DNA of 64,000 nt from Antitrichia curtipendula (taxonomy: Eukaryota > Streptophyta > Bryopsida > Hypnales > Leucodontaceae). The first letter of the stretch is position 1. Each line of letters begins with the position of its first letter. Positions 21,606 through 33,231 of the stretch are shown here, one piece after another. Where the stretch lies: positions 372,001-436,000 of the forward strand of contig OX579641.1 of NCBI GenBank assembly GCA_951230915.1, given 5' to 3'. Made by a program: the position numbers and the translations under genes. The notes under the pieces are model-generated. The model ran no database searches and had not been told where the DNA came from. It saw nothing but the letters and a program-made list of their open reading frames with translations.

Positions 21606-23990
21606 TATAGCTGTAAGACATCCATAAAAGCTTAGGTGGAATAGTATTAGTGTAGAAGAAGAGAGGGAGAAAGAAATAAAAGGAGGAAAGGAAAGAGGGA
21701 AGTTAGATTGCAAGGGTGTAACATATTCTCAAATTAAGCAGTGAGCTTGGAAAAAATCAAACACAACAAAGGACTATCATGGAGCATGAGGATATGCACG
21801 CGGACATGGTCGAAATTATTTCTGACACCAGCAGTGAAGATGTGAGTTTTTGAATTGAACTTTGGTGTTTTTTCCCTAATTAGTGTTGATTTCCTTAATC
21901 ATCCCGTTAAACGCGATTAGCAAGCCTTGATTAGTGCAAGTAAGAGTTAGATTCAAAAGTTGCTAGATTAGAGATAGAGGTTTCCAAAAACATATTGCAC
22001 TTAGGATTTGGCTTCAAATCAACCGTGTTAGGATAAGTTAAGTAGTAGAGGGTAAACGAAGGAATTGAATTAAAATTTCATCCCAAAGGAACCATGGACG
22101 GAAATTAGGGAGTTAGATTAAAAGGAGAATTTAGGATTAAATTTAGGGATTAATTGGCTGTTAGAACTAGAATCAATTTACAGTTTAAATTGTAAAAGTT
22201 AAAATTCTAAGGTTGAAATCTAGAGTTAACTTGGGAAGTTAAAAAGTAGAATTATTTTGGAAGTTTAATTTGGGGGGATAAATTCTCAAGTCAAATCTTG
22301 GGGTAGGCTAAGGGTAAAAGTTTAGAATTAATTAGGAGTCAAAAATCCGGTTAGAAAGTAGAAATTAAAAGTAAATAATTTAGAGTAAGACTTAGGAAGT
22401 ATAATTTAAGGTCAATCTAAAGAAGAATAGTTAGAGTAAAACTTAGAAGCAAAAGTTCAAAGTTAGGTAGAAGGTAAAGACATAGAGTGAAAAGTCAAAA
22501 GTTAGAATTAAAAATAGAGGTTAAATTTTAGAGTCAATTAAGAAGCAAAAAAGTTATAGTAAAATCAACACCCACAGTAAAAGTAAAAATTAGAAATAGA
22601 AGTTAAATTGTAGAGTTAATTCTAGAAGTAAGAAAATGGGTTAAAAATCAAAGATAGAGTTAAATTTTGAGGATAAATCCTAGAGTTAATTTAGGAATAA
22701 AAATCTAGAGTTACATTTAGAAGTTGAAAATTAGAAAAAAAGTTGAGTTTAGGATTAGTCTTTGAAGTAGAACTTCCAGGAGGAGCATCAAAACACAAAG
22801 ATAGTCTCACTCAGGGGGTTATGGAAGGATAATAAGGGTTCCCCCTTCACATCATTAGGGACGTTAGAAATGACGCCAACTATCCAGTCAATCCTAGATA
22901 TAGGATAGATAGTTAGGGAGTTAGAATTTCTCTATCACCTTGATCATTGCAGTTAGCTTGTGAGTTACCACATGCATTTCTAGTTATTTCCGCTGCCATC
23001 CACAACACTTAGGAAACGTTAGCAAAAAAAATCCATTGCTTGGAAGGCACAGTGGACCGCGCTCACAATACCCACATATATTAAAAAGGTGGATAAAGGC
23101 ATAGAACTTGGTCGGTGTTTGCTTTATTACCAAGGGTGGGTAATCTAGCACCCACACATGTCCGTATTTTTCAGTGAATTACCTTGCTGTGGGTGAATGC
23201 AAGAAAGACTAGTACTATTTTTTGTCACACTTGTTATCGGCTATAACTTTTGAAGAATGAATCAAATTAACTTGAAATTTTTTTTGGAGATGGCTAACCT
23301 GATCTTGTTTAGATTCCTTATTTTTTCAAAAAAATTTAAAAATTATTTTATATTTCAATTTCAATTTAGCTAATTTGTCACACTTTGCAGTTTAGGATTT
23401 TTTAGTACTAGGGAGTATCCAAACTTAATGATCTAGATCTGAAATTTCTATGGTCTATTCACATAGTAAGAAGTCATGTTTCTACCAAAGGAAATTTAAA
23501 AATATTTTATTTTATGCCCTCCACATACGTGCAAACAGGGCTCCCTTGCCGCGCAGTTCTAAACATTCAAAATTGTTTCAAGATCATTTTTTTGGTGAAA
23601 TATCTTTTCTATAAAGTCCTCTCAAATGGCCAATTTTTAGTTTCCTTAAAAATTGTTTTTCCTATTTTTTACAAATTAAAATGTGAAAATACCTATTTTC
23701 ATGAGATTTTGCACTTTTCCAGTTCTCCTACTTAGAGAATTTTTCTATGCTATTCCTTCCTAGGGTAATTTCTTCTTAAAGGTGTATACATTGAACACAT
23801 TTTTCAGATTTTTTTAAAATTGTTTTTCTATTTATACAATATTCCCCAAAAAACATGAGTACTATGGAAAACGCTACGCAAAGTGGACGATTTTTCTTGC
23901 ATTCACCCCTATGGGAAGCATGTGTTTGTCTAAAAGGGGAGTATGATGTGTGGCATAGACTTGCGTGTCTTATAGGAGATTGTTCCATCT
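21606..23990. repeat. gene-poor DNA with a purine-rich degenerate repeat field
   Basis: From about 21,940 to 22,760 the plus strand is very poor in C and made of variants of agttaaattttagagttaa and gaagtaaaa. It looks like an old, diverged tandem repeat. The flanks (21,606-21,940 and 22,760-23,990) are AT-rich with no supported gene. Confidence 0.5.
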
Positions 23991-24045
23991 ACAGTTTTCA
24001 TCTCCTTTCAATTTGTCTTCTTGAGTTATGTGCTTCTAACACCTT

Positions 24046-25475
24046 TACCATGAAGTGGAAGTGTTTTGAGTACTACCAGGTGGGAGTGGATGCTCAAACT
24101 GGGATAGCCAAGAAACAATTTAGGGAGGCTTTCATAGAGACACTTGCCCATGAATTCCTATCATACACTCGTACATGGAGAAAATAGTAACCAATTTCAT
24201 CACGCAGAATTTTAAGGCACGATGGTAGGATGAGCAGTGCTAGCTCATGATGAAGAATGTCCCTAAGAGGGTTGTTATATCCCATAGTGACTATGCCGAG
24301 AACTACAGTTTTGCCATCCAGAACGAGGAACCAAACTTGTACTACTTCAATACTAGTGTGACCATTTTGGTTTACATTACGAATTGGCGGGAAGGAGACC
24401 AGTTCATCAAGCATATGCACTTTTATATCTCTGATGATAAGGCCCACAATTCAGCTTTTGTTCAACATTGTCTGATGCTACATTGGGATTGGCTAACCGA
24501 CTCTAGATTCACTCCGAAGGAGCATTGGGTCTACAGTGATGGCTGCAGTGCACAGTTTAAGTGTGCAATAACCATGTATTTTGTTGCATGCTACCCTGGG
24601 CTCACTAGAGGTTGTAAAATGAATTGGAACTTCTTTGAATCCGCTCATGGTAAGGGCGAGTGGGATGGTGCAGGGTCTGTGGTGAAGAGGGCGCTTGCTG
24701 CGGAGCAAATCAAAAATCCCTTGAGGCCCTTACGGAATGCTGCCAATGTGGTGGATTTCCTAGAAGAGAAGTACACAGAACGTGTACCTAGCTCATATGC
24801 ACGGGCTCCAACTTCCCCTCTTTCTTGTGTTTTTCGGTTGATTGGAGATACAGATGTAGATCATAGTGATGTCACCATCAAATGTAACACTTTGCCAGGC
24901 TCCAAAAGTCTCTACTCCATTTCAGGCTTTTCTATGACTGATCCTACTCTGCTTAGGACTCGTGAATTGTCGTGCTTTTGCATCCCATGTATAGATGGTG
25001 ATTGGACTAAGTGTGAGAACTCAGTACATGTGCAAGAATGGCGGGTTCAAAGGCTGAATCCTTTTAGCACTGCTGCTGTGGCGCAACAAATTGAAGAGAT
25101 GGATGATGAGGCAAACTGGTTGTAAGATGGTATTTCGCAAGAGGTCGGCAACTTGGTGGACATTGGCGACAACTTCATGATACCTGCAGAGGAAGATAAC
25201 AAAGATGGAGTCAAATATTACATCCTCCAATGTTTGGTCAAGAAGCTCGTGTTACAAGAGTCCATGACTTGTCCCTGGGAGGGATATTTAGAGCTGGAGA
25301 TGCGGTGATTCGAGCAAAGTATTACAAGAAGTACGGACGTGGAGATGAGACCTACGTGCTTTGTGACAAGGCAATTGATGCTCACGTTGAGGCTCATTTG
25401 GTTCGGGCTTGCAAATTTCCTATGGTTCTTGCTTCCCATAGGGTAAAAGGGAACCCCTGTAGACAAAGTGTCTAG
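24046..25475 (+). pseudogene. broken DDE-like transposase
   Basis: The main frame (24247-25125) carries SHSDYAENY, VYSDGCSAQFKCA and SAHGKGEWDGAGSVVKRAL. These Asp/Asp/Glu-like blocks are seen in a widespread family of uncharacterised transposase-like proteins in plants and animals. An upstream piece with a helical AKKQFREAFIETLAHEF segment (24046-24187) is in another frame, separated by stops. The C-terminal part continues after the stop at 25125, then shifts frame near 25275 into a block with GIFRAGDAVIRAKYYKKYG (ending 25475). At least two frameshifts and several stops make it non-functional. I cannot name the superfamily. Confidence 0.7.
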
Positions 25476-25589
25476 AGAAACACAACGAATATGTGAAGAC
25501 GCCTTACGGGAGTGGTGGGCATTCAATGGTGATTAACTATGTTGCAATGGTCATTTAGGGAGGTCTTTGAGGTTGTTTTGAATATTTTG

Positions 25590-26075
25590 TTGGAACTCAA
25601 AGTACAGTTTAATGTATCTGTAGATACTATGAGTACTATGAGTACCATCGAAGCCACTTGTAGATACTATGAGTACTAGAACTATTAATAAAGAGTCATG
25701 AGTTTTTAAGCTCAGTTTCATACATAAAAGTTTTTTACTTGAACGTGTGCCATATGATGTTCATTTGTTAGCTGCTCTTTGATTCGGATATGACTTAGTG
25801 TAGTATGGTATACCTTGAATTAAGTTTTTATTTTTTTATTCAAGCTGCAATGTATGGGTGGGTATTAGAAGTCTTTCTAACTTGAAAGTGGCAGATGCAA
25901 ATAAAATCAAGCAGGGCAGTCCATGAGACATAGGTATATGTAGAAATCACTATCGTTTCAAATTGTATGAGATGACAATAGCAAATATGAAAGTTGTAAA
26001 TATATTACAAAGGAATACAACTTCTATATTTGTACACCAAGTACATCCAACATTTGTACACTAAGTACACCTAAT
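25590..26075. repeat. GTAC-rich non-coding DNA downstream of the transposase
   Basis: Tracts such as actatgagtactatgagtacc and tgtacaccaagtacatcc recur. It is similar in style to the islands at the start of the window and at 48.8 kb. It may be the subterminal region of the transposon whose broken transposase lies just upstream. Confidence 0.45.
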
Positions 26076-26116
26076 AGTAGTGAGACTTTTAGGGGAGAGA
26101 CACACCTTAAGAGTCT

Positions 26117-26268
26117 CACTACAAGAAAATGGGGGTATAAATGACTTGTCCATAATGACTGCACTGACAACAATGACTACAAAATGATTGCAAAATGACT
26201 ATTTGCAGTCATTGTTGTTGATGTAGTCATTGTGGACAAGTCATTTATACCCCCATTTTCTTGTAGTG
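26117..26268. mobile_element. CACTA-type MITE with 3-bp TSD
   Basis: A 152-bp element with terminal inverted repeats of about 34 bases, starting CACTACAAGAAAATGGGGG, flanked by TCT on both sides (26114-26116 and 26269-26271). Repeated tgactgcaa and agtcattg motifs fill the middle. CACTACAAGAAAA termini and a 3-bp duplication are standard for CACTA (En/Spm) elements. It has no coding capacity. Confidence 0.92.
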
Positions 26269-26317
26269 TCTCTCACATAAAAGTCTTTCACAACACCTAA
26301 AAGTCTCACACCTTAAG

Positions 26318-29300
26318 TGTCGCACATGTAGTTAGCGTGTAAGTATCTTTAACACAAAAATGTGGTAAGATGACACAAGTTATCGTCCCAAGGAATTCTA
26401 CTATGTTGCTGCAAGTTTTGGGTATCCGGATCACTTCCAAAACACCCCAAGCAATCCGTACAATCTATTGCTCTCTTCCGGAAACTAGTTTTATCCGTCT
26501 TCTAGTCCGGATCCGTCTTCTTTTGGAATTCAGTTCCGACTTTCTAAGTAACTGGTTTTAGATACCCCAGTTTCACCCTCAGGGGGTCCACTATTGATCT
26601 TTCCGAGGGGCAGGGACTCACCACTCCTGATTCTAACTCTCTATCTGTAACAACCAAAACAAACACCCAAGAATTATACTGTAATAGCAAAGGAAGAAAT
26701 CCGTACCCTCACAACCTTCCCGATGACTTATCCGGAAAGTAGGTCACACAAGCCTTGGTTAGATCCACCTTACTACAACAACAGATCCAGACTTTCCGAA
26801 TTGTAGTGCTGACTTCCTAACCCTCGAATGCTTCGGAGGTTGGCAAACCTTTCGATGGCTGGGATAATTCCTCTGGCGGTTGCTTATCTCCGCACGGAAT
26901 CCTCTTTGGACTTCCGGACTCGCACCCTCATCCGTAACAGGTTTCCACCGGATCACTGTCCCAGCAAATTAAAGGCACCACGCACAACTCCTCTTTCACA
27001 CGTCTAAGGCTCTTCCGTCACAGCATATGTATCCATCAATCAAAGAATCCGGACTCCCTCTTGTACACTCTCACTTATAAACCAGCATGCAACTCAATCA
27101 TAAACGCGATATGCAAAGAAATGATCAAATTGATCTCCGGTAAGCTCCGATTAAATGACAAGAAAGGGAATGACAGGCCAACAAGTCGGCCTGCCCTTAA
27201 AAACAACAAAAAGCGGCCAAACGGCCCACACAAAACCCGACCAACGGCCAACTAGAAATCCGGCTAACGGTCCTAATAATCGTTCCGGCTAAAACGGAAA
27301 GCCGTTAAAATCCTAAAGGTCTGGAACTAGGGGCCCACAGTCCGGGTTACCCGTTCCGGAAATAACTAATAAGACAAAATTCTAACTACCAAGGTAACAA
27401 CCCGCACTATTCATTTGTGGGGTTCCTTCGATGACGATCCGGCCCTTAGATTCGCAGGAGTTGGCTTCCGGGTAGTCACTTTTGGTGGAGTCCTCTTCGT
27501 TGTGGATCGAGTTTGGATCTAAGGCGGATCCGAATCCATTTATTTAGATTGGGAGTAAGACTCGGCAGATTCCTCTTCCGTCTCCTCGATCTCCAACGGC
27601 TCCTCGAACCTCTTTTGTCTCTTCCGCATCGACTTTGTTTCCGTCAGATTGATGACAGTGTTATCTGGATTCGCTGGCGGAGGAGTATTTTGCATGTGCA
27701 AAAACCTATCCGGATCGGTCCGGGCTGGGTTTTTGACACTTGCTGCGGCTATGGCCTCAGCTTCCGTCTTCGTGAACTGGAGAGGTGGGAACAGGTTCAC
27801 CACCGTCTGCCTTCCGGATGCCTCCTCAATCACTGTGGTCTGCGTGCCCGCGTCCTTCGATGTTGTGACATCCAGATAGGTCACCAAACGGGTCTGGATC
27901 TCCGGATTCTTCTTCTCCATCAAAGTTCCGGCACTTGGAGTTTCTTGAAACTCCCCTTCTGGAAGATCTGCGAACATCGCTTGGTCAAGTAGATTCGGGT
28001 CCAGGCTTCCGATCAGTTGTCCCATCTTCTTGAGCACTCCCTCCATCCGGGCCTCGAAATTCGTAAGTATGAGTACTACCTTCGTTCCGGTGATGTGTCC
28101 TTGTACCCCAATCTAAGAGTTCCAGAGTTGGGCTCTTGAGATGGTGCTGGCAGGAAGGTCCACCAAATCCCCCAACTTACGGACTAAGGCCATCGCCTTT
28201 GTCGCCTTCTCGTTCGCGATGTGCATCTCTCGTTCCGACCACTGGTACTGGTTCCGGAATTGTTTCGTTCCTCCTGGAGTGTCCGGATCTGTGTGTGCAG
28301 GATCTTGACTTCTTCCGGATCCGGTCTCCGTGCGATGGCGGCTAGGATTTTTGTCTTGTCCCTTACTCCTAGCGTAGTATAGACATCATGGACTGCCGCC
28401 ATCCGGTCGTTCACTGTTCTCGTTGTTCGCAGCCAATGGATGGCGCTCTCGACCGGATCTGTACCCGGATTCGGACTTTCCGGTTGGACGGAACCTTCTG
28501 CCACTTGCTTCCTTCGCGATGCCTGATCCGTGGACTTACGTCTGCTGGGTCCGGCCTTCTCCGGAGTTGTCTGTGTTTCCTCCGGAACCTCCTCATCCTC
28601 CGACTCTAGCTCCTTCGGCTCAACTTCCGACTTCAGCCCGTACTTGAGGAGGTTTTCTCCTTTCCAGTACATGAGTTGCTCCGGCTCGCTCAGGGTCTCC
28701 ATCCGGTGGTATATGTGGAATAGGTAAGGGCTAATGGGACTGGACTTCCGTCCGGCAATCTTATTCGCTAATTTATCCACAATTGTGTGAATAAATCCGC
28801 CCCAGTTCACGGGTCTTGGAGGCGGGTTTACCCTATTTCCTAGAGCTCCAAAAATGGTGTTCGCCACCGTGATGGTCACCCGGCTGGGCTTCTCCGGATA
28901 CATGATGGGAATCAGGACCTCTAAGAGTTGCTGATCTCGAGCGAAGACACAATCGGTTGCCACAAACCCCTCCTTTGGGTCGGCGGAGTTTCGGAACCTA
29001 TCCACTACAAACTTTTCCGTCCGTCCCGCCCATCCAAATCCCCAGTTAAGGGCGAAATATGTTCCGGCCCAGAGCTCCTGTGTCCAAGCTCTCGGGCAGC
29101 CCCTCACCGTCAACTCATACTGATTGGGAACTCCGTAAAGGAGTTCTCAATCATCCCCTCATCCCCCCACGGGCAGTGCAGGAATTTGACACAGCCCATG
29201 GTTTCTAAATCCTCCTTCAACTCCCTATGACAATCCGGATTGAACGGAATCATTGGACTGACACTCCGGGCGGTCACCACCGGTTTCCGGACTGGGGTTT

Positions 29301-29728
29301 CCGTCATCCTGACAGTCTTCCGGACTTGGGTTGCACCGACCTCACTTCCACTTTCTATCTCAATCCAATCTCACCACTCTTTCACTCGCTAAACATACTC
29401 GCGAAGAACTGCAGAGAAAAGAGACCAAATGAGAATGGCGGCGGAATTTATATAGCGGCAGAAAACCCTAAGTTCCCGACCCGGTGGAGTTCCCGTAAGT
29501 TCCCTAGCCGGAAACCCTACGATCTGGAACTTCCGGCTTTCCGGCTACTGGTTCCGGAACACTGTGTTAACCTAATTATTGTTTTACCATTCCTATAAAA
29601 GAAATCTTTTCTAATTTAGGTTTCTAGCGTCTAAACTCCTACACCTATGCAAAAATTTCAAAGTTCTCCTCCTATTTGCCTCTATCCTGTGCATTAATTT
29701 TAGTTTCCGGATGTTACGTATCGTCACA
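26318..29728 (-). mobile_element. element C: 3.4-kb relative of element A
   Basis: It starts TGTCGCACATG and ends ATCGTCACA. The flanks are TTAAG (26313-26317) and TTAAA (29729-29733), a 5-bp duplication with one mismatch. Its left kilobase matches elements A and B, and its centre carries the minus-strand ORF in the same order as A. A TATA-like box at 29445-29455 lies 138 bases before the start codon, almost the same distance as in A. No internal terminal direct repeat is visible. It ends only 12 bases from the stop codon of the neighbouring SET-domain gene. Confidence 0.8.
27540..29307 (-). pseudogene. element C Gag/plant-mobile-like ORF, broken
   Basis: The same protein family as element A: an N-terminal piece (29307-29113), the conserved helical domain with VTITVANTIFGALGNRV and SPISPYLFHIYH, then a coiled coil and an acidic/basic tail (28046-27540). 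A frameshift near 29130, another near 28240 and a TAG just upstream of the final segment (about 28112) interrupt it. The order and spacing confirm how the two halves of the element A gene join. The role may be structural (Gag-like), but this is inferred. Confidence 0.75.
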
Positions 29729-29740
29729 TTAAATTCTAAG

Positions 29741-30946
29741 TCATCTCCTCCTAGATATACTCCTGGGAAGTTTATATAATGGTCTTTGAAAGGCAATTGG
29801 CAGTGCCTTGTCCCTGCACATTATACTCTTACACTTACAAGGAAACATAGTTTGATCCGGATTGTTGTTGTTGAAAGTAACACCATAATCCCATATCAAC
29901 TCCTCTCCAGATTGAATGATGCGGTTTGCAAAGAATGCCACGTGATAGAAGCTGCGGTCCACACTCTCAATTGTGACAGATATGTCCACTAGATTGGGAT
30001 CCCCACATCTGTAATGTCCAAGTGCAAGGGTCAGTCCATTATAGGGATCCAACATTGAGAAAGCATTTAACAAAAAATGGTGTCCAATTCTAACGTGAGG
30101 TTCAATAGTCTGTCACTTTTGCAAAGTAGTAGAGTCCACTATATTTGAATCTCCACATATGTAATGCCCAAGTACAAGGGACATTCTTCACAAAGTAAAA
30201 GATAAAAGCAATTAACAAAACGGCATTCCAAGTCCAACCTGTGGTTCAAAAATCTAGCCACATTTCCAAAACTAGTGGAATCCAAGCACAAAGCACTGTT
30301 ATTGTCTATCTTTTGCTCAGTGATCCAAAAGTGCCAAACTATGGTCCAGTATAACATTGGCCCCCAAGTTCCTAACAATGAGCTCAGTAGTTGTTAAAAT
30401 CTCCCCTGTGAGCTCAAACACAAACGCACCTCTGGGTATAGGCTCAATTGTTCGGATCCCCCGTCTTGTAAGGACTGAAGGAAACACCTCTACTTGATAC
30501 TTCATCCCCTGCTGCACAACACGATTTCCACAGTCACTAGCACATCTGCACTTGACATTGCACTCCTTAAGAAAAATACGGGGAACATGATCCTTGCATA
30601 CTCGATCTCCCCTAATACAGGTGGCACCCTTCTTACAAAAATTTGCATCTCCATTGTTGCCTTCCTCGATATACTCATCTATAACAATGTCTCTTTGGTA
30701 TGCACTTCGACCCCCAAGATTGGCTTGGCATGCATACACAACATTTTCACCCCCATAGCCGGTGGAACATGAACAGTAGTCCCTAGGCCGAAGGCTCTCA
30801 AGAGTGGGACGTCTCTGGGCTTGCTCATAAACCACACCAGAGTTCATGTACTGAAAATAAGTCAAAGCAACATCATATTGAGCAACATGGACAAGGGTCT
30901 TCTCGAGCCCCTTTGACAAATCTCTAGCATCATACCAAGTCTCAGC
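29741..30946 (-). pseudogene. SUVR-like histone H3K9 methyltransferase, catalytic half
   Basis: Two exons, 30946-30239 and 30008-29741, join in phase across a GT/AG intron. The order is a pre-SET Cys cluster (CSCSTGY, then KECNVKCRCASDCGNRVVQQG), SET motifs (GIRTIEPIPRGAFVFELTGEIL; CLDSTSFGNVARFLNHRC; ELIWDYG), and post-SET CKCKSIMC. CGNRVVQQG and GEILTTTEL match the SUVR1/2/4 branch of plant SET proteins, which methylate histone H3 lysine 9. A one-base frameshift between about 30,345 and 30,320 separates the two SET halves, so this copy is probably dead unless the frameshift is a sequencing error. Element C ends just beyond the stop codon. Confidence 0.82.
29984..30250. repeat. tandem duplication covering intron and exon borders of the SUVR gene
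   Basis: Two diverged copies (about 29984-30110 and 30131-30250). Each contains the start of the downstream exon (gtccacta...ccacatctgtaatg in plus orientation), the intron, and the end of the upstream exon (...tgtggttcaaa). The functional borders use the outer copies. The inner exon copies now lie inside the intron. Confidence 0.7.
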
Positions 30947-31337
30947 CTAGTTATAATCCCATCCCAACAACCAACCTTCTCGGGTCATATTCCAAGTAAG
31001 CAAGTGAATTGATATGAAAAATCAATGCTTCAAACTAGCAAACCTATTAGTTCTACCAAACCGACCACAAACTTCATATACCCTAAGGAAAATACAAGTC
31101 ATTCAATAGCATTTCACTTTGGTGGAGCTCACAAGCATTTTGGTTCATTCTCAGTGCTTCACAAGCATTTCAGTTTGGATTTAGTACCTCACAAGAAATG
31201 GAATTTGGGTTTAGGGCCCAAACAAATCCAGTATGATACATATAGCATACAGCCTTTTCCATAGAGCATACAAACTCAACTCAATGGACCAAAAACAAGA
31301 ATAAATAGAACACAAAAAACACCATGATGCTGTGGAC

Positions 31338-32586
31338 CTATTTTGAAGTGGTACCTCTCTGCCATTTTTGTGAGGCAGCACCACCTACCTTCTCCACCTT
31401 TCTTTTTTTTCCTTTAACCTTGGTAATTGCTGGTGCATCCACCTCCTTAGCAGCACGTGCTCTGGTCCGCAAGGTGCTCTTCGGAACAAGAACTGGACTA
31501 TCACTACCACCAGCAATCTCTTTCAAGTTCTTATAAGTCCTCTTATCTGCAGAATAAACATTTTCAATGGCTGCTACATTATCCACTTCCGTATCATCCG
31601 CGTCAATTGGACCCTTTACCCTCCTGGCCTTGCACTTGACTGGCAAGCTTGGTGCTTCGGCTACAGCATCTGCTCTTGCCTCCTTTGAGACTGGCAACAA
31701 CTCCGTTCTTGCCTCCATCGTGGTTTTTCTAGCCTCTATTGGTGTTGCTCCAAGATCCACTACTACTTTGGCCTTCACTGCCGGTTCTCCAACGTGCACC
31801 TTTGTGATTCCAACCTCCAACTCCTTGGTCATAGCATCCACAACCCTTTCAGAAGTCTCCACCACCTTGGCCACAGTCTGAACCTCCTTCACCTCATCCT
31901 CCACCACCTTTGCACTGCACTCCAGGTCATTCTCCTGAATCTCAACATCCATCCCTTTCTCTTGCCGTCCTACCAAGTACTGTGACCCTAATTTAGGCAC
32001 CACCGCGCTCCTACCTCCCTCTTCTGGCTTCGGTGCCTTCTCGTTCACCAATCCTATTTTTCCCACAGAAGAAGCACTCACAAGTCCTACTTTATTGTTT
32101 TCTCTCAAATAGATGTGAAATCCACTATCCATAGGGCTGCTCTCTAGCAAGGTCACGCCAAGTTCTTCTCGCTTCGCCCCATCACTATGTGCAGCAACTG
32201 TTTGAGTACCCTCCTTGCCTTTGAGCTCTGGACAAATAGGACCTGAATCCGAGGACTTCACAACGTCTTCACGCTTTTTTGCAAGATGCTCAGAGTCAAC
32301 GTCATTGTCTTCATTGTCAAGTCCGACATCAGAGCCCTCCTTGTCATCTGAAATGGTAGTGCTCGAGATTGAAGGTAGACGTGGCTTTTTTGCAAGATGC
32401 TTAGAGTCTGTCATTGTCAAGTCCTACATTGGAGCCCTCCTTGTCATCTGAAATGGTGGTGCCCAAGCTTGAATGCAGACATGGCATTTTAGTGTCTCCT
32501 TTGTCATCTGATGACTCTGAGTATAAATGCAAATCAGGTTCAGAAGCCTTCACGCTTTTACCATCATCAAGGCACTCCATGACCAC
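31338..32586 (-). pseudogene. low-complexity N-terminal region, probably of the SUVR-like gene
   Basis: The main frame runs from 32420 to 31338 (360 residues). It is rich in Glu, Lys, Val and Ser, ends in a basic NLS-like KGKKRKVEK, and has no folded domain I can name. An earlier piece (32586-32401) repeats the segment TTISDDKEGS(D/N)VGLDN seen at the start of the main frame, so the region grew by tandem duplication and a frameshift near 32412 followed. Plant SUVR proteins have long disordered N-termini, and the SET exons lie 400 bases downstream on the same strand. The link is likely, although I could not find a splice pair with matching phase. Confidence 0.5.
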
Positions 32587-32589
32587 CAG

Positions 32590-33231
32590 TTGAGCCGATT
32601 TCTTTTACTTCTGTAGCTTCTCTTCTTCCTTCAACCCAATATTCTTTTACTTGCAGACCTCAGGAGGATCAACACCACCATCCCCTCTTAAAACATAATA
32701 TTCATTAAAATGGAGGGTTGGGGGCCTCTCAAAATAGTCTTAGGTATTTGAAGACTCCACAAGTGACTTGCATGGGCTCTAGTTTAGCTCAAAAATTGCT
32801 CAGTTAATTACTCTAAATCAGCAATTTCCATTAAAATGAGAGCCATGCAAATAGCAAACGCCTTCCAACAAATATTTTTATGTTCCATGTCAAACATTTC
32901 ATGTGTTCCGAAAACAACGTACTCATAAAATACAATAGCAAATACATGAATACAATATATGGATTGCACTTGTTATATATATGGCAAATGTATGACCAGA
33001 ACATGAAATATCTACTATAAATCTATATTTATGAATTCTACTCTTAAAAATAAATTGTTTTCTGTTTCAAAAAACAAAATACAAATGCCCACATTCCTAA
33101 GAACACAAAATGATGTCTTTCACGTGTATCCAAAAGCATACTGTAGACATACAAATGAAAACTAATACACTACTGTAATCGCTATAGTAACAACATAATG
33201 AGCTCCTATCCAATCACGATTGTGCTAAAGA
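32590..33231. other. AT-rich spacer, nothing recognised
   Basis: No supported gene or clear repeat. It should contain one end of the transposon encoding the following transposase, but I could not identify an inverted repeat. Confidence 0.4.
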
